Source: Legionella feeleii
Lineage (GTDB): Bacteria > Pseudomonadota > Gammaproteobacteria > Legionellales > Legionellaceae
Direction of reading: 5' to 3'
Length of the DNA: 64,000 bases
NCBI RefSeq assembly: GCF_001467625.1
Contig: NZ_LNYB01000080.1
Span: forward strand, 192,762-256,761
A model generated the notes under the pieces. It worked only from the letters and a program-made list of their open reading frames with translations. It was not told the DNA's origin and made no database searches. The position numbers and the translations under genes are program-made. Positions 44,715-54,284 of this stretch are shown here, piece after piece. The stretch's first letter is position 1; each line of letters starts with the position of its first letter.

Positions 44715-45746
44715 TTGCAAACCTTAACGATTACTCGCCCGGATGATTGGCACGTCCATTTTCGCGATGACCTGCTCCTGCAGCATACTGCACCAGCAAC
44801 AGCACAGCATTTTTCCCGTGCACTGGTTATGCCTAATCTGAAACCCGCTCTAACCTCAGTTGCTGCTGTGTTAGCCTACCGTGAACGCATAGTGGCGGCG
44901 TTGGGTAACCAAAATTTTACGCCCTTTATGACTTTATATTTAAATGAGCAAGTCCTTCCCGAGGATTTAGCACAAGCTAAGCAGCAGCCTTATATTTTGG
45001 GAGCCAAGCTATATCCTGCTGGCGCCACTACTAATTCTGAGGAAGGAGCACGCTCGCTACATGCGATTTATCCTTTATTGGAAATCATGCAGCAACAGGA
45101 TCTGGTCTTGCAAATTCATGGCGAAGTGACTCAAGGGGATATTTTTCAGCGTGAAGCTGAATTTATTACCAGCTGCCTTAAACCCCTCATTAAAAATTTT
45201 CCTAAACTGCGTGTAGTGCTGGAACATATTTCTACCCAAGAAGCGGTAGAGTTTGTTAAACAGGCCCCTGAAACCGTCGCAGCAACCATAACCCCACATC
45301 ATTTATTATATAATCGTAATCAATTATTGGCCGGCGGTATTCGACCCCACTATTATTGTTTACCCATCTTAAAACGCGAAAGCGACCAACGAGCTTTACA
45401 ACAAGCAGCCACAAGCGGTAATAGAAAATTTTTTGCCGGTACCGATAGTGCACCGCATGCTAAAAGCAACAAAGAGAATGCTTGTGGCTGTGCTGGTATT
45501 TATTCCGCCCCCTTTGCTGTCGCTATGTATGCCCAGGTTTTTGATGAATTAAATCGACTTGCAAAACTCGATGCCTTCATGGGGCGCTTTGGCGCTGAAT
45601 TTTATCATCTGCCGATTAACCAAACTCAGCTTATACTAAGAAAAGAGGTACAACACATACCGGACACATTACCTCTCGGACTGGACTCGGTGGTTCCCGT
45701 CGCTGCTGGTGAAACTTTACAATGGAGTCCGCATGAGCCCACGTGA
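44715..45746 (+). CDS. pyrC: Dihydroorotase
   Basis: The 343-residue zinc enzyme closes carbamoyl-aspartate to dihydroorotate in pyrimidine synthesis. RPDDWHVHFRDD gives the two histidines, KLYPAGATTNS the bridging carboxylated Lys, IHGEVT and EHIST further His ligands, and GTDSAPH the catalytic Asp. The TTG at 44715, seven bases after GAGGAA, gives the length of E. coli PyrC; the ATG at 44640 would add 25 residues unlike the family and would overlap motY. Its last 14 bases overlap rnt. Confidence 0.93.
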   Translation: MQTLTITRPDDWHVHFRDDLLLQHTAPATAQHFSRALVMPNLKPALTSVAAVLAYRERIVAALGNQNFTPFMTLYLNEQVLPEDLAQAKQQPYILGAKLYPAGATTNSEEGARSLHAIYPLLEIMQQQDLVLQIHGEVTQGDIFQREAEFITSCLKPLIKNFPKLRVVLEHISTQEAVEFVKQAPETVAATITPHHLLYNRNQLLAGGIRPHYYCLPILKRESDQRALQQAATSGNRKFFAGTDSAPHAKSNKENACGCAGIYSAPFAVAMYAQVFDELNRLAKLDAFMGRFGAEFYHLPINQTQLILRKEVQHIPDTLPLGLDSVVPVAAGETLQWSPHEPT

Positions 45747-46362
45747 TGTTGCCCTAAGAACACAATTAAAGAATAGATTTCGTGGTTTTATGCCTGTTGT
45801 TGTTGATGTCGAAACCGCTGGTATCGACCCCTCTAAAAATGCTTTATTAGAAATGTGTGTCGTGTTAATCGATGTTGATGAGCAAGGGTGCTTTACACCA
45901 ACAGCCACCTATTTTGAGCATATTTTACCTTTTGAAGGTGCCGAACTGGATGCCAAATCACTCGAATTTATTCAAGTTGATCCTTTCCAACCTTTACGCT
46001 TTGCCGTTGATGAAAAACAGGCTTTACAAACATTGTTTGCTCCTATTAATCAAGCCTTAAAAAAGAGCAAATGTCAGCGTGCTGTCCTGGTTGGCCATAA
46101 CGCCTGGTTCGATTTACTATTTATAAAGGAAGCCGTCAAACGAACAGAAATAAAATCGCCTTTTCATTCATTTACTTGTTTTGATACTGCTACACTAGCA
46201 GGATTTATGTATGGTCAAACGGTATTGGCAAAAGCGGCTCAAGCAGCAGGAATTGCTTTCGACAGCAATGAAGCTCATTCAGCAATTTACGATGCCGAGA
46301 AAACAGCAGAATTATTTTGTACTATGTTGAACACATGGCGTGATGCACATACCAGTTCTTAA
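45733..46362 (+). CDS. rnt: Ribonuclease T
   Basis: A 209-residue DEDDh exonuclease that trims 3' ends of tRNA and other stable RNA. Motifs are VVDVETAGIDP (Asp-Glu), VGHNAWFDL (Asp) and EAHSAIYDAEKTAELF (His and Asp). The chosen ATG at 45733 has GGAG before it, lies inside the end of pyrC, and starts like E. coli Rnt; the longer frame from 45709 does not. Confidence 0.94.
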   Translation: MSPRDVALRTQLKNRFRGFMPVVVDVETAGIDPSKNALLEMCVVLIDVDEQGCFTPTATYFEHILPFEGAELDAKSLEFIQVDPFQPLRFAVDEKQALQTLFAPINQALKKSKCQRAVLVGHNAWFDLLFIKEAVKRTEIKSPFHSFTCFDTATLAGFMYGQTVLAKAAQAAGIAFDSNEAHSAIYDAEKTAELFCTMLNTWRDAHTSS

Positions 46363-46375
46363 ACTGGCATGTGCA
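46345..46375. terminator. Hairpin between convergent rnt and peroxiredoxin genes
   Basis: GCACAT(A)CCAGTT and AACTGG(C)ATGTGC pair over 12 bases with one mismatch. The stem overlaps the rnt stop and lies seven bases before the end of the peroxiredoxin gene. No T-tract follows, so function as a shared terminator is an inference. Confidence 0.45.
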
Positions 46376-46381
46376 CTAGTA

Positions 46382-46987
46382 TTAGAGATTGTCAGAATGG
46401 GCTGCAAGGTACTCGGCCACTCCTTTAGGAGAGGCTTTCATTCCTGCCTGGCCTTTTTGCCAACCAGCAGGGCAAACTTCGCCATGCTCTTCAAAAAATT
46501 GTACGGCATCAATGACACGTAACAATTCATCGATATTACGGCCAATAGGTAAATCATTCACGATTTGTGAACGCACCATACCATTTTTATCGATAATAAA
46601 TGCACCGCGAAAAGCAACGCCCGCAATCGGATGTTCGACACCATAAGATTGGCAAATTGTATGAGTCATATCTGCCGCCATGGTAAATTGTACCGGACCA
46701 ATACCACCTTCTTTCACAGCTGTATTACGATAAGCATTGTGGGTGAATTGCGAATCAATAGATACGGTCACCACTTCAACACCACGCTTCTTAAACTCGT
46801 CCATACGATGATTAAGAGCAATTAATTCTGAAGGACAAACAAAAGTGAAATCGAGTGGGTAGAAAAACACCACACCGTATTTTCCTTTCAATGCTTCATG
46901 CAAATTGTATTTATCTGTTATTTCGCCATTCCCCAAGACAGCAGGAACTGTGAAATCAGGGGCTTTACGTCCAACCAAAACGCTCAT
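46382..46987 (-). CDS. Typical 2-Cys peroxiredoxin (AhpC/Prx1 group)
   Basis: A 201-residue thiol peroxidase. The peroxidatic cysteine is Cys51 in DFTFVCPSE, the resolving cysteine Cys172 in EVCPAGW, and the C-terminus carries the YF-like extension. It reduces hydrogen peroxide and alkyl peroxides, using thioredoxin or AhpD/AhpF. AAGGAG precedes the ATG. It lies downstream of grxD on the same strand with a gap of about 50 bases; with sodB across the intergenic space the block is an oxidative-stress group. Confidence 0.94.
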   Translation of the reverse strand: MSVLVGRKAPDFTVPAVLGNGEITDKYNLHEALKGKYGVVFFYPLDFTFVCPSELIALNHRMDEFKKRGVEVVTVSIDSQFTHNAYRNTAVKEGGIGPVQFTMAADMTHTICQSYGVEHPIAGVAFRGAFIIDKNGMVRSQIVNDLPIGRNIDELLRVIDAVQFFEEHGEVCPAGWQKGQAGMKASPKGVAEYLAAHSDNL

Positions 46988-47040
46988 CTATATTCTCCTT
47001 AATGATGCGCATCACCGGATACGCATATAAATAACCAACT

Positions 47041-47358
47041 TTAAAGGGCAACCGCATCTCGTAATAATGACTCAAGCTCACCTTGCTGATAAAGCTCTAA
47101 AATAATGTCTGAACCACCTATTAATTCACCTTTCACGTACAATTGCGGGAATGTAGGCCAATCAGCATATTGAGGCAAGGTTTGGCGAATATCTGGATTG
47201 GCTAGCACATCAACATAAGCGAAATCCACACCACAAGCATCGATACATTGTACAGCGCGCGCTGAAAATCCGCATTGAGGCATTTTAGGGGTGCCTTTCA
47301 TATATAATAGAATAGCGTTTTCGCTAATCTGTTGCTTAATCTTATCAATTGTATCCAC
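47041..47358 (-). CDS. grxD: Monothiol glutaredoxin (CGFS type)
   Basis: A 105-residue Grx4-type protein. The active site is CGFS with Cys29 in PKMPQCGFSARAVQ, followed by WPTFPQLYVKGELIGGSDI for glutathione and Fe-S binding. Such proteins carry or transfer [2Fe-2S] clusters and partner with BolA. GTG start at 47358 with AGGTG ahead. It is upstream of the peroxiredoxin gene, likely in one transcript. Confidence 0.95.
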   Translation of the reverse strand: MDTIDKIKQQISENAILLYMKGTPKMPQCGFSARAVQCIDACGVDFAYVDVLANPDIRQTLPQYADWPTFPQLYVKGELIGGSDIILELYQQGELESLLRDAVAL

Positions 47359-47528
47359 TTAGACACCTATTAAAAAATATAAAAAAACAGCTTTAATTAT
47401 GGCAAAAATAAGACCAATCAGCAACTAAAGCCACTGGGATAAGGAGGCCAATACCTTGAGTTATCAACATTGAATATGTCTACCATCCTGCTAAACTTAA
47501 GCACTCAATCAATATAGGGAGTTTCCAA

Positions 47529-48107
47529 ATGGCTTTTACCTTACCACAATTACCTTATGCAATGAATGCACTAGAACCTCATATTTCGCAGGAAACCTTG
47601 GAATACCACTACGGTAAACATCATAATGCCTATGTTACTAATCTCAATAAACTTATTCCTGGTACCGAGTACGAAAACTTAAGCCTGGAAGAGATTATCA
47701 AAAAATCCTCTGGCGGCATATTTAATAATGCGGCTCAAGTTTGGAACCATACTTTCTACTGGCATTGTTTAAGTCCTAATGGTGGGGGTGAACCAACTGG
47801 AAAACTGGCTGATGCAATCAAAAAGGATTTTGGCTCATTCGCAGCCTTCCAAGAACAATTTACCCAAACTGCGGCAACAACTTTCGGTTCTGGCTGGGCT
47901 TGGTTAGTACAAGAAAAAGATGGTAGCTTAAAAATTACCAGCACGAGTAATGCCGGTACTCCAATGACTGCAGGACAGCAGGCCTTGTTAACCTGTGATG
48001 TATGGGAGCACGCTTATTACATTGATTACCGCAATGTACGCCCAGATTATATCAAGGCATTTTGGTCCCTGGTAAATTGGGAGTTTGTTGAGAGTAACAT
48101 GCGTTAA
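47529..48107 (+). CDS. sodB: Superoxide dismutase [Fe]
   Basis: A 192-residue enzyme converting superoxide to peroxide and oxygen in the cytoplasm. Metal ligands are His27 (YHYGKHH), His74 (WNHTFYW), Asp157 and His161 (DVWEHAYY), the same numbers as in E. coli SodB; the FGSGWAWL region fits the iron form. GGGAG precedes the ATG. It runs divergently from the grxD-peroxiredoxin unit. Confidence 0.96.
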   Translation: MAFTLPQLPYAMNALEPHISQETLEYHYGKHHNAYVTNLNKLIPGTEYENLSLEEIIKKSSGGIFNNAAQVWNHTFYWHCLSPNGGGEPTGKLADAIKKDFGSFAAFQEQFTQTAATTFGSGWAWLVQEKDGSLKITSTSNAGTPMTAGQQALLTCDVWEHAYYIDYRNVRPDYIKAFWSLVNWEFVESNMR

Positions 48108-48246
48108 GTAACACCATAGGATTGCTCGATCAGTTTTTTGGAGGATTGGGCATCCCATGTTAATACATGGGTTTTGAGCACCGTATCGACGACGTAATAC
48201 GCCAATGCCGTAGCGTTTCGAAAGAAGTCTAATAAAGGAGTTTTTG

Positions 48247-49416
48247 ATGGCATTAATTACCAGTTACAACCCGTTGCCGGTCACCTTTACTCATGGTGAG
48301 GGTGTATGGTTGTATGACGACGCAGGCAAAGCCTATTTAGATGGATTAAGCGGTATCGCCGTTTGCGGGTTGGGGCATGCTCACCCAGATGTAACCCGGA
48401 CCATCCAACAGCAAGCAGCAAAATTACTGCATACCTCGAATACCTTTCATATTAAAGAACAAGAATTACTCGCTGAAAAATTAGTTGCCCTATCTGCAAT
48501 GGAGCAAATCTTTATTGCCAATTCGGGGGCAGAAGCCAATGAAGCAGCCATCAAACTTTCTCGCCTGTATGGCCACAAAAAAGGGATTGAAACACCCTCC
48601 ATTATTGTTATGGAGCGCGCTTTTCACGGGCGTACCATGGCGACGCTAACCGCCTCAGGGAGCCGTAAAGTACAGGCTGGCTTTGAACCACTAGTCCCCG
48701 GGTTTATCCGCGCCCCCTTTAATGATATTGATGCTATACGCACCATTGCAGCAAACCGTGATGATGTAGTCGCAGTCATGCTTGAGCCCATCCAAGGGGA
48801 AGGCGGGATTTATGCAGCAGATGATTCTTATTTACGCGCGGTATCGCAACTCTGCAAGGAACATGACTGGCTTCTTATCGTTGATGAAATCCAAACCGGT
48901 AATGCCCGTACAGGTAAATTTTTTGCTTACATGCACGCCAATATTCAACCGGATATAATTACTACTGCCAAAGGGTTAGGCAATGGAATCCCTATTAGTG
49001 CCTGCCTGATGAGTAAAAAAGCCAGCGACCTGTTTAAACCAGGTAATCATGGCTCAACTTTTGGCGGCAATCCTCTTGCTTGCGCTACAGCATTGACTGT
49101 TTTAAATGTTATCGAACGTGACCAACTCTGCGATTTAGTGACTCGTCACGCTGCCCTGCTTAAAGAGAAATTAATGCTAGAGCTAGGCGAGCATCCCAGT
49201 GTGCGTGGAATCCGTGGCAAAGGATACATGTTAGGAATCGAACTTGATAGGCCCGCTACTGATGCACGAACTATTGGTCTTGCGAATGGGGTACTTTTCA
49301 ATGTCACTGCTGATACAGTTATCCGGCTATTACCTCCTCTTATCATTAACGAAAAAGAAATTGATGAACTTGTCCTTCGATTAACAAGGACCATCAGGCA
49401 ATTTGTCGGACAGTAA
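48247..49416 (+). CDS. argD: Acetylornithine/succinyldiaminopimelate aminotransferase
   Basis: A 389-residue class III PLP aminotransferase. FIANSGAEANEAAIKLSR binds PLP phosphate, FHGRTMATL and VDEIQTGNARTG are typical, and TTAKGLGNGIP contains the PLP lysine; STFGGNPLACA completes the active site. It acts in arginine synthesis and perhaps lysine synthesis. AAGGAG lies ahead of the ATG at 48247 (a TTG three bases earlier also fits the frame). No other arg gene is adjacent. Confidence 0.92.
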   Translation: MALITSYNPLPVTFTHGEGVWLYDDAGKAYLDGLSGIAVCGLGHAHPDVTRTIQQQAAKLLHTSNTFHIKEQELLAEKLVALSAMEQIFIANSGAEANEAAIKLSRLYGHKKGIETPSIIVMERAFHGRTMATLTASGSRKVQAGFEPLVPGFIRAPFNDIDAIRTIAANRDDVVAVMLEPIQGEGGIYAADDSYLRAVSQLCKEHDWLLIVDEIQTGNARTGKFFAYMHANIQPDIITTAKGLGNGIPISACLMSKKASDLFKPGNHGSTFGGNPLACATALTVLNVIERDQLCDLVTRHAALLKEKLMLELGEHPSVRGIRGKGYMLGIELDRPATDARTIGLANGVLFNVTADTVIRLLPPLIINEKEIDELVLRLTRTIRQFVGQ

Positions 49417-49537
49417 GCTTATCACCGCCATTCATATTTGCACCGGGCAGGTCATGGATATTGAAAGGCGGTCACTTTCTATGAAAGGCTATGAATTAAT
49501 ATCAGAAAAGAAAAGGATAATAATACTGATTCTGATA

Positions 49538-50383
49538 TTAATTAGGTTTTTTAAAAGAAAGTATTTTATAACTTAATAAATGCGTCCACGATAAAAATCG
49601 CATACCCAACGTAAAACTACCTACCAAGCTTTTATAAGGCTCTTCCAAATGGACAGATTTAGTCAGGTAACGCAAATACTGGTAGGTTGGTGATATGTTT
49701 TTTGTTATATCACAAACCTCCATCTTAAGACCATGCGCGGATGCCAAGCGTCTATATCTATTAAGGGTATAGTTAAGATTGCACGATCCAAAAAAATTAA
49801 ATTTTCTAACGAAAGGTAAATTCATTGCCCAGCAGTTAGGAAGGAACAATAGATGCGGTATGAAATCTGATAAAGTGATGCTACCCCCTGGTTTCAGTAC
49901 GCGGTTAGCCTCTTGAAAGAACGTTTTTCTACAGGGGAAATGAAAAATACATTCAATAGCCAGTATATTATCAAACTCATTGTCTTTAAAAGGAAGGGCA
50001 CAAGCATTTCCCTCTATAAAGTTAACTGTATTATTACCAGATGCCTTTACCAGTTTTTTAGCACGGGCAAGTTGCCGATTATCGATATTTAATCCCGTTA
50101 ATACCATACCCGAATGATCACTATTCAACTCGGAAATGGTTCCGCCAAACCCACAACCTACATCCAGGATGGCTTGATCATTTTTTATATCAGCAATCGC
50201 ACAGATTTTCTTTGTTAAATTTTGAGCTGCCAAATAATAATCATCATGATTACACTGAGCTTGCGAGGGATCAGGCCAATATCCCCAATGCACATGCTTG
50301 CCAAAACTCTTTTCAATTGACGATTCTCTTTGCGCCAATTCCGAAATAAGAAAATCAAAATAGGGCAGCGATCCTTTAGACAT
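49538..50383 (-). CDS. Class I SAM-dependent methyltransferase (tocopherol-methyltransferase-like)
   Basis: A 281-residue enzyme. HVHWGYWPDPSQ and motif I AILDVGCGFGGTISEL, followed by GLNIDNRQLARA and the FHFPCRKTFFQEANRVLKPGGSITLSDF block, place it in the Methyltransf_11/tocopherol-methyltransferase group, which includes small-molecule and lipid methylases. Substrate unknown. Its start overlaps the stop of the upstream ferritin-like hydrolase gene by eight bases, so the two belong to one transcription unit and probably one pathway. Confidence 0.85.
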   Translation of the reverse strand: MSKGSLPYFDFLISELAQRESSIEKSFGKHVHWGYWPDPSQAQCNHDDYYLAAQNLTKKICAIADIKNDQAILDVGCGFGGTISELNSDHSGMVLTGLNIDNRQLARAKKLVKASGNNTVNFIEGNACALPFKDNEFDNILAIECIFHFPCRKTFFQEANRVLKPGGSITLSDFIPHLLFLPNCWAMNLPFVRKFNFFGSCNLNYTLNRYRRLASAHGLKMEVCDITKNISPTYQYLRYLTKSVHLEEPYKSLVGSFTLGMRFLSWTHLLSYKILSFKKPN

Positions 50384-51191
50384 TATCCTTATTTCCTTCT
50401 TTTTTTAGACTTAACTCTTTAGTGTCACATGGATTAAATCTTGGATTAAAGAAGGCTAAATAAGTTTTTAGTCTTCCCCATAGCGCACCTTTACGTCCAT
50501 ACATAAACCTGTAAGCCATATTAAAATTTTTAAACTTCACTTTACGCTTTTGAGCCAGATCAGCAAAGAAAAATAGCGGCAAAAAAAAGTGGGTTGTAAA
50601 CGAGGCATAAAAAGTGAAAAAAAGCAGGATGGTTACACGTCGAATATAACCGCCACCGAAATATTTATATACTCTGAAGCAAACACTGGAATGAGTCATT
50701 TCCTCTAATGCATGCCATCTTAAAAAATCATAGATTGCCAGTTCATCGACTGGAAAAAGATTGTTTTCCAGAGCAGACGTAGCTAATTCATGCGCATAAA
50801 ACTCCATAGCTAAAACAAAAGCCAATTTACTTTTAATACTTAGCCTGGATATTAACCAAAATAATCCTTTTGAGTATTTCATCATAAATTTAATAGGGTA
50901 TTTATGACGCTTTAGATCGTTAGTAACACAGGTATGCTGATAGGCATGAGCAATCTCTTCATCAATAAGTTGGGCCCATTCCAACTTGAGCTGTTCATCC
51001 TTAATTTTATCTTTAAGTGACAGCCCAGCCTTGATCGTGAAACGCTCAACGTCGGCAGTCACTATAATGTAGGTATTACCCAAATAGGTTAAAAACGGCT
51101 CACCCCTTAGCCAATGCGCAGGGGTATTTTCAGCTGCCCAGTTAATTTTTTTTAATTTTCCAGCATTAGTAAAATTTTCCGCTGAGCGCAT
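50376..51191 (-). CDS. Ferritin-like metal-dependent hydrolase (PF10118-type)
   Basis: A 271-residue mostly helical protein. Carboxylate-histidine motifs are spaced as in the PF10118 group: DVERFTIKAG, LIDEEIAHAYQH, MEFYAHE and HALEEMTHSSV, which would bind a di-metal centre. These proteins are annotated as predicted metal-dependent hydrolases, but the fold suggests di-iron oxidase or oxygenase chemistry. GAGGT before the ATG at 51191 decides the start. A hydrophobic stretch (LLFFTFYASFTTHFFLPLFF) suggests membrane contact. Overlaps the methyltransferase gene downstream. Confidence 0.8.
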   Translation of the reverse strand: MRSAENFTNAGKLKKINWAAENTPAHWLRGEPFLTYLGNTYIIVTADVERFTIKAGLSLKDKIKDEQLKLEWAQLIDEEIAHAYQHTCVTNDLKRHKYPIKFMMKYSKGLFWLISRLSIKSKLAFVLAMEFYAHELATSALENNLFPVDELAIYDFLRWHALEEMTHSSVCFRVYKYFGGGYIRRVTILLFFTFYASFTTHFFLPLFFFADLAQKRKVKFKNFNMAYRFMYGRKGALWGRLKTYLAFFNPRFNPCDTKELSLKKEGNKDNV

Positions 51192-51330
51192 AGTCAACCT
51201 CAATTTTTACATAACCTTATTATAGAATGCTGATTTATATTAGACCAACTACCCTCAGGACGGCACACCATGCAAATTTCTAATGTTTCACCCTAAACTG
51301 AAGACAGGCGAGGATTGTTTCAATCTATTA

Positions 51331-52071
51331 TCACTGTTTGCGTTGGCGCACTACTTCATACAAGCAAACACCTGTCGCGACTGATACATTTAGACTACTT
51401 ACAGCCCCTAGCATTGGTAAAGAAAATAAACCATCACAGTGTTCGCGAGTTAAACGGCGCATGCCGGTACCTTCCGCGCCCATTACTATTGCCATCGATG
51501 CTTTACAATCTGTTGTATAAAGGCTCTCACTTGCTTCACCAGCTGCACCATAGATCCAGACACCTGCCTGTTTAATCGTTTCCATAGCACGAACAAGATT
51601 GGTGACACGTACTACTGGAACAGACTCCGCAGCACCACAGGCAACCTTGCTGACAACAGGAGTAATCGTTGCACTCTTATCCTTTGGAATAATCACAAAA
51701 TCCACTCCAGTAGCATCTGCTGTTCTCAAACAGGCACCCAAGTTATGTGGATCAGTCACCCCATCCAAAATTAATAAAAGGCAAGGCTGTTTACTTGCTG
51801 CAAGTAAGGCAGGTAAATCGCTCTCGCCATAATCAGGTAAATTTGCTGCAATAGCTACCACCCCCTGATGAACAAACTCAGTAAAACGTTGGTTCATTTT
51901 TTGGATTGATAATTTTTCTACCGGAATTTGATATTTGACTGCTGAATCAAGTATTTCTTGTAGACGTTTATCAATACGTTCCTGATTAATAATTAATTTT
52001 TTAGTTGCTTCCGGGCGATTGCCAAGGAGTGCCGTGACCGCATGTACACCATAAATATAATGCTCAGTCAT
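51331..52071 (-). CDS. rlmB: 23S rRNA (guanosine-2'-O-)-methyltransferase
   Basis: A 246-residue SPOUT enzyme methylating G2251 of 23S rRNA. N-terminal substrate domain (IYGVHAVTALLGNRPEA), then the knotted domain with LDGVTDPHNLGACLRTADATGVDFVIIPKDKS, VVSKVACGAAESVPV, IVMGAEGTGMRRL and LPMLGAVSSLNVSVATGVCLYE. Its ATG lies inside the rnr stop region (overlap of eight bases), the usual rnr-rlmB pair. Confidence 0.96.
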   Translation of the reverse strand: MTEHYIYGVHAVTALLGNRPEATKKLIINQERIDKRLQEILDSAVKYQIPVEKLSIQKMNQRFTEFVHQGVVAIAANLPDYGESDLPALLAASKQPCLLLILDGVTDPHNLGACLRTADATGVDFVIIPKDKSATITPVVSKVACGAAESVPVVRVTNLVRAMETIKQAGVWIYGAAGEASESLYTTDCKASMAIVMGAEGTGMRRLTREHCDGLFSLPMLGAVSSLNVSVATGVCLYEVVRQRKQ

Positions 52072-54253
52072 CTACAGCCCCTGTTTCTGCAGGTTCAAAA
52101 TCGATTTTACGTTCGTCTAAATCAACTCGTGCCACTAAAACAGTCATTTTGTCACCTAAACGATACACCTGCCCACTGCGCTCTCCAATTAAACGATGCT
52201 TCACTGCATCAAACGCATAATAGTCATTTCGTAACGACGTCACATGAACCAAACCTTCCACGTAGATCTCATCTAACTCAACAAAAATACCAAATCCTGT
52301 CACAGCCGAAATGGTACCTTGAAAAATTTGTCCCAACTTATCTTGCATATACTCGCATTTAAGCCAGGAAACGACTTCTCTTGTTGCCTCATCAGCACGT
52401 CGCTCAGTAGAAGAACAATGCTTACCCAAACGACTCATGTCTTCGCCGCTATAAGTAAATTCTTCCACACTATTATTATCAATCAGATGCGTAATAGCAC
52501 GATGAATTAATAAATCCGGATAACGCCGAATAGGTGAAGTAAAATGCGTGTATGCTGGGTAAGCCAGACCGAAATGGCCATCATTTTCTTCAACATATTG
52601 TGCTTGTTTCAATGAGCGCAACATGACCGTTTCAATAATGTGTTTCTCTGGCCTGTTCTGTATGGCAGCCATTGTTTTTTGAAAATCCTTAGGATGAGGT
52701 TTTTTACCACCACCAAGCTGTAAACCAAGCTCACCAAGAAATAATCTCAGCGCAGCAATCTTATCTTCATCTGGCAATGAATGAACACGATAGAGTGTAG
52801 GGATTTCTGCTTTTTCCAAAAAACGCGCGGTAGCCACGTTAGCCGCCAACATACACTCTTCAATCAGACGATGTGCATCATTGCGAATGACTGGCACAAT
52901 CCGTTGTATTTTCCTATTTTCATCAAATTCAATACGTGTTTCCGTCGTCTCAAAATCGATTGCCCCTCGGCTTTTACGTGCCTGTAATAAAACACTATAA
53001 AGGTTGTTTAATGCTTGTAATGCCGGCCATAGGCCCTGATGTTGTTCATCCGCCTGTCCTTCTTTTAACCATTGCGCTACCTGGGTGTAAGTAAGACGAG
53101 CCTTTGAATGAAAAACAGCACGATAAAATTGCGAACGGGTTATTTTCCCATCTGCGGAAATGGCCATTTCCGCAACTACGCAGAGTCTATCTACTTTGGG
53201 GTTAAGGGAACAAATACCATTGGATAACGCTTCTGGCAGCATTGGAACGACCTGGCCAGGAAAATAGACTGAATTACCACGCCTTGCCGCTTCCTTATCC
53301 AAAGCAGATCCTGCCTCTACGTAATGACTCACATCAGCAATTGCCACATAAAGCTGATAACCACCTTTGGGTTTGGCATAGCAATAGACTGCATCATCAA
53401 AATCTTTGGCATCTTCACCATCAATCGTAACAAAAGATAACTCCCTTAAATCAGCACGTCCCTTTAATTGCTCTTCACTTACCCTCTGTGGAATTTTAGA
53501 GACTTCTGCAATCACGTCATCAGGCCATTCAGCAGGAATACCATGCGCATGAATCGCAACTTCAATTTCCATACCTGGTGCCATATGATCACCAAGGATA
53601 TGGATCACTTTACCAATCGCTTGATTACGCTTACTTGGAAAAGCAATCACTTCTGATAATACCATTTGTCCATTTTTAGCATTCGCAGCAAATTCAATTG
53701 GAATGGAAATATCTTGCGTCAAACGCTTATTATCAGGAATAACAAAGCCCACGCCATGTTCGGTAAAATACCGCCCTACAACAGTTGTATTTGCGTGCTG
53801 GATAACCTCGTGAATTTTACCTTCCGGACGTCCGCGTCGATCGACACCGGTTTGATACGCGAGAACCAAATCACCATGCATCACTGTTTGCATCTCTTTT
53901 GCAGACAAGACCATATCCTGGCCCTCATCGTCAGGGATGAAAAAGCCAAAACCGTCTGGATGACCTTGTACGGTACCACGTTGCAAATTGATACGACGCA
54001 AAAGACAAAAACGACCTCGGCGATCCTGCATAATTTGACCATCGCGTAACATGGCCTTTAAGCGGAACCCCAGGGCCTCCTGTTCACTTGCCTCGTCTAC
54101 CTCAAGTTTAGAGATTAATTGATTACGCGACATTGGACGGCCAAATTCTTCCAGTACCTGCATAATCAATTCACGACTAGGTATGGGTATAGCGTATTTT
54201 TCTTTTTCCCTTTTATAGAAAGGATCCTTCGATTTTTTACTCACATTCACCAC
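52064..54253 (-). CDS. rnr: Ribonuclease R
   Basis: A 729-residue 3'-5' exoribonuclease for structured RNA. Order: winged-helix N-terminus (ELIMQVLEEFGRPMSRNQL), cold-shock domains (about 70-230), RNB catalytic domain (ITIDGEDAKDFDDAVY with the four aspartates, then HFTSPIRRYPDLLIHR) and a C-terminal S1 domain (GTISAVTGFGIFVEL). Lys-rich tail is short compared with E. coli. Start is one of two adjacent GTG codons near 54253. Co-transcribed with rlmB. Confidence 0.95.
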   Translation of the reverse strand: MVNVSKKSKDPFYKREKEKYAIPIPSRELIMQVLEEFGRPMSRNQLISKLEVDEASEQEALGFRLKAMLRDGQIMQDRRGRFCLLRRINLQRGTVQGHPDGFGFFIPDDEGQDMVLSAKEMQTVMHGDLVLAYQTGVDRRGRPEGKIHEVIQHANTTVVGRYFTEHGVGFVIPDNKRLTQDISIPIEFAANAKNGQMVLSEVIAFPSKRNQAIGKVIHILGDHMAPGMEIEVAIHAHGIPAEWPDDVIAEVSKIPQRVSEEQLKGRADLRELSFVTIDGEDAKDFDDAVYCYAKPKGGYQLYVAIADVSHYVEAGSALDKEAARRGNSVYFPGQVVPMLPEALSNGICSLNPKVDRLCVVAEMAISADGKITRSQFYRAVFHSKARLTYTQVAQWLKEGQADEQHQGLWPALQALNNLYSVLLQARKSRGAIDFETTETRIEFDENRKIQRIVPVIRNDAHRLIEECMLAANVATARFLEKAEIPTLYRVHSLPDEDKIAALRLFLGELGLQLGGGKKPHPKDFQKTMAAIQNRPEKHIIETVMLRSLKQAQYVEENDGHFGLAYPAYTHFTSPIRRYPDLLIHRAITHLIDNNSVEEFTYSGEDMSRLGKHCSSTERRADEATREVVSWLKCEYMQDKLGQIFQGTISAVTGFGIFVELDEIYVEGLVHVTSLRNDYYAFDAVKHRLIGERSGQVYRLGDKMTVLVARVDLDERKIDFEPAETGAVDD

Positions 54254-54284
54254 TTTTTTATAGAAATTAATTTGAGTCTACCAC

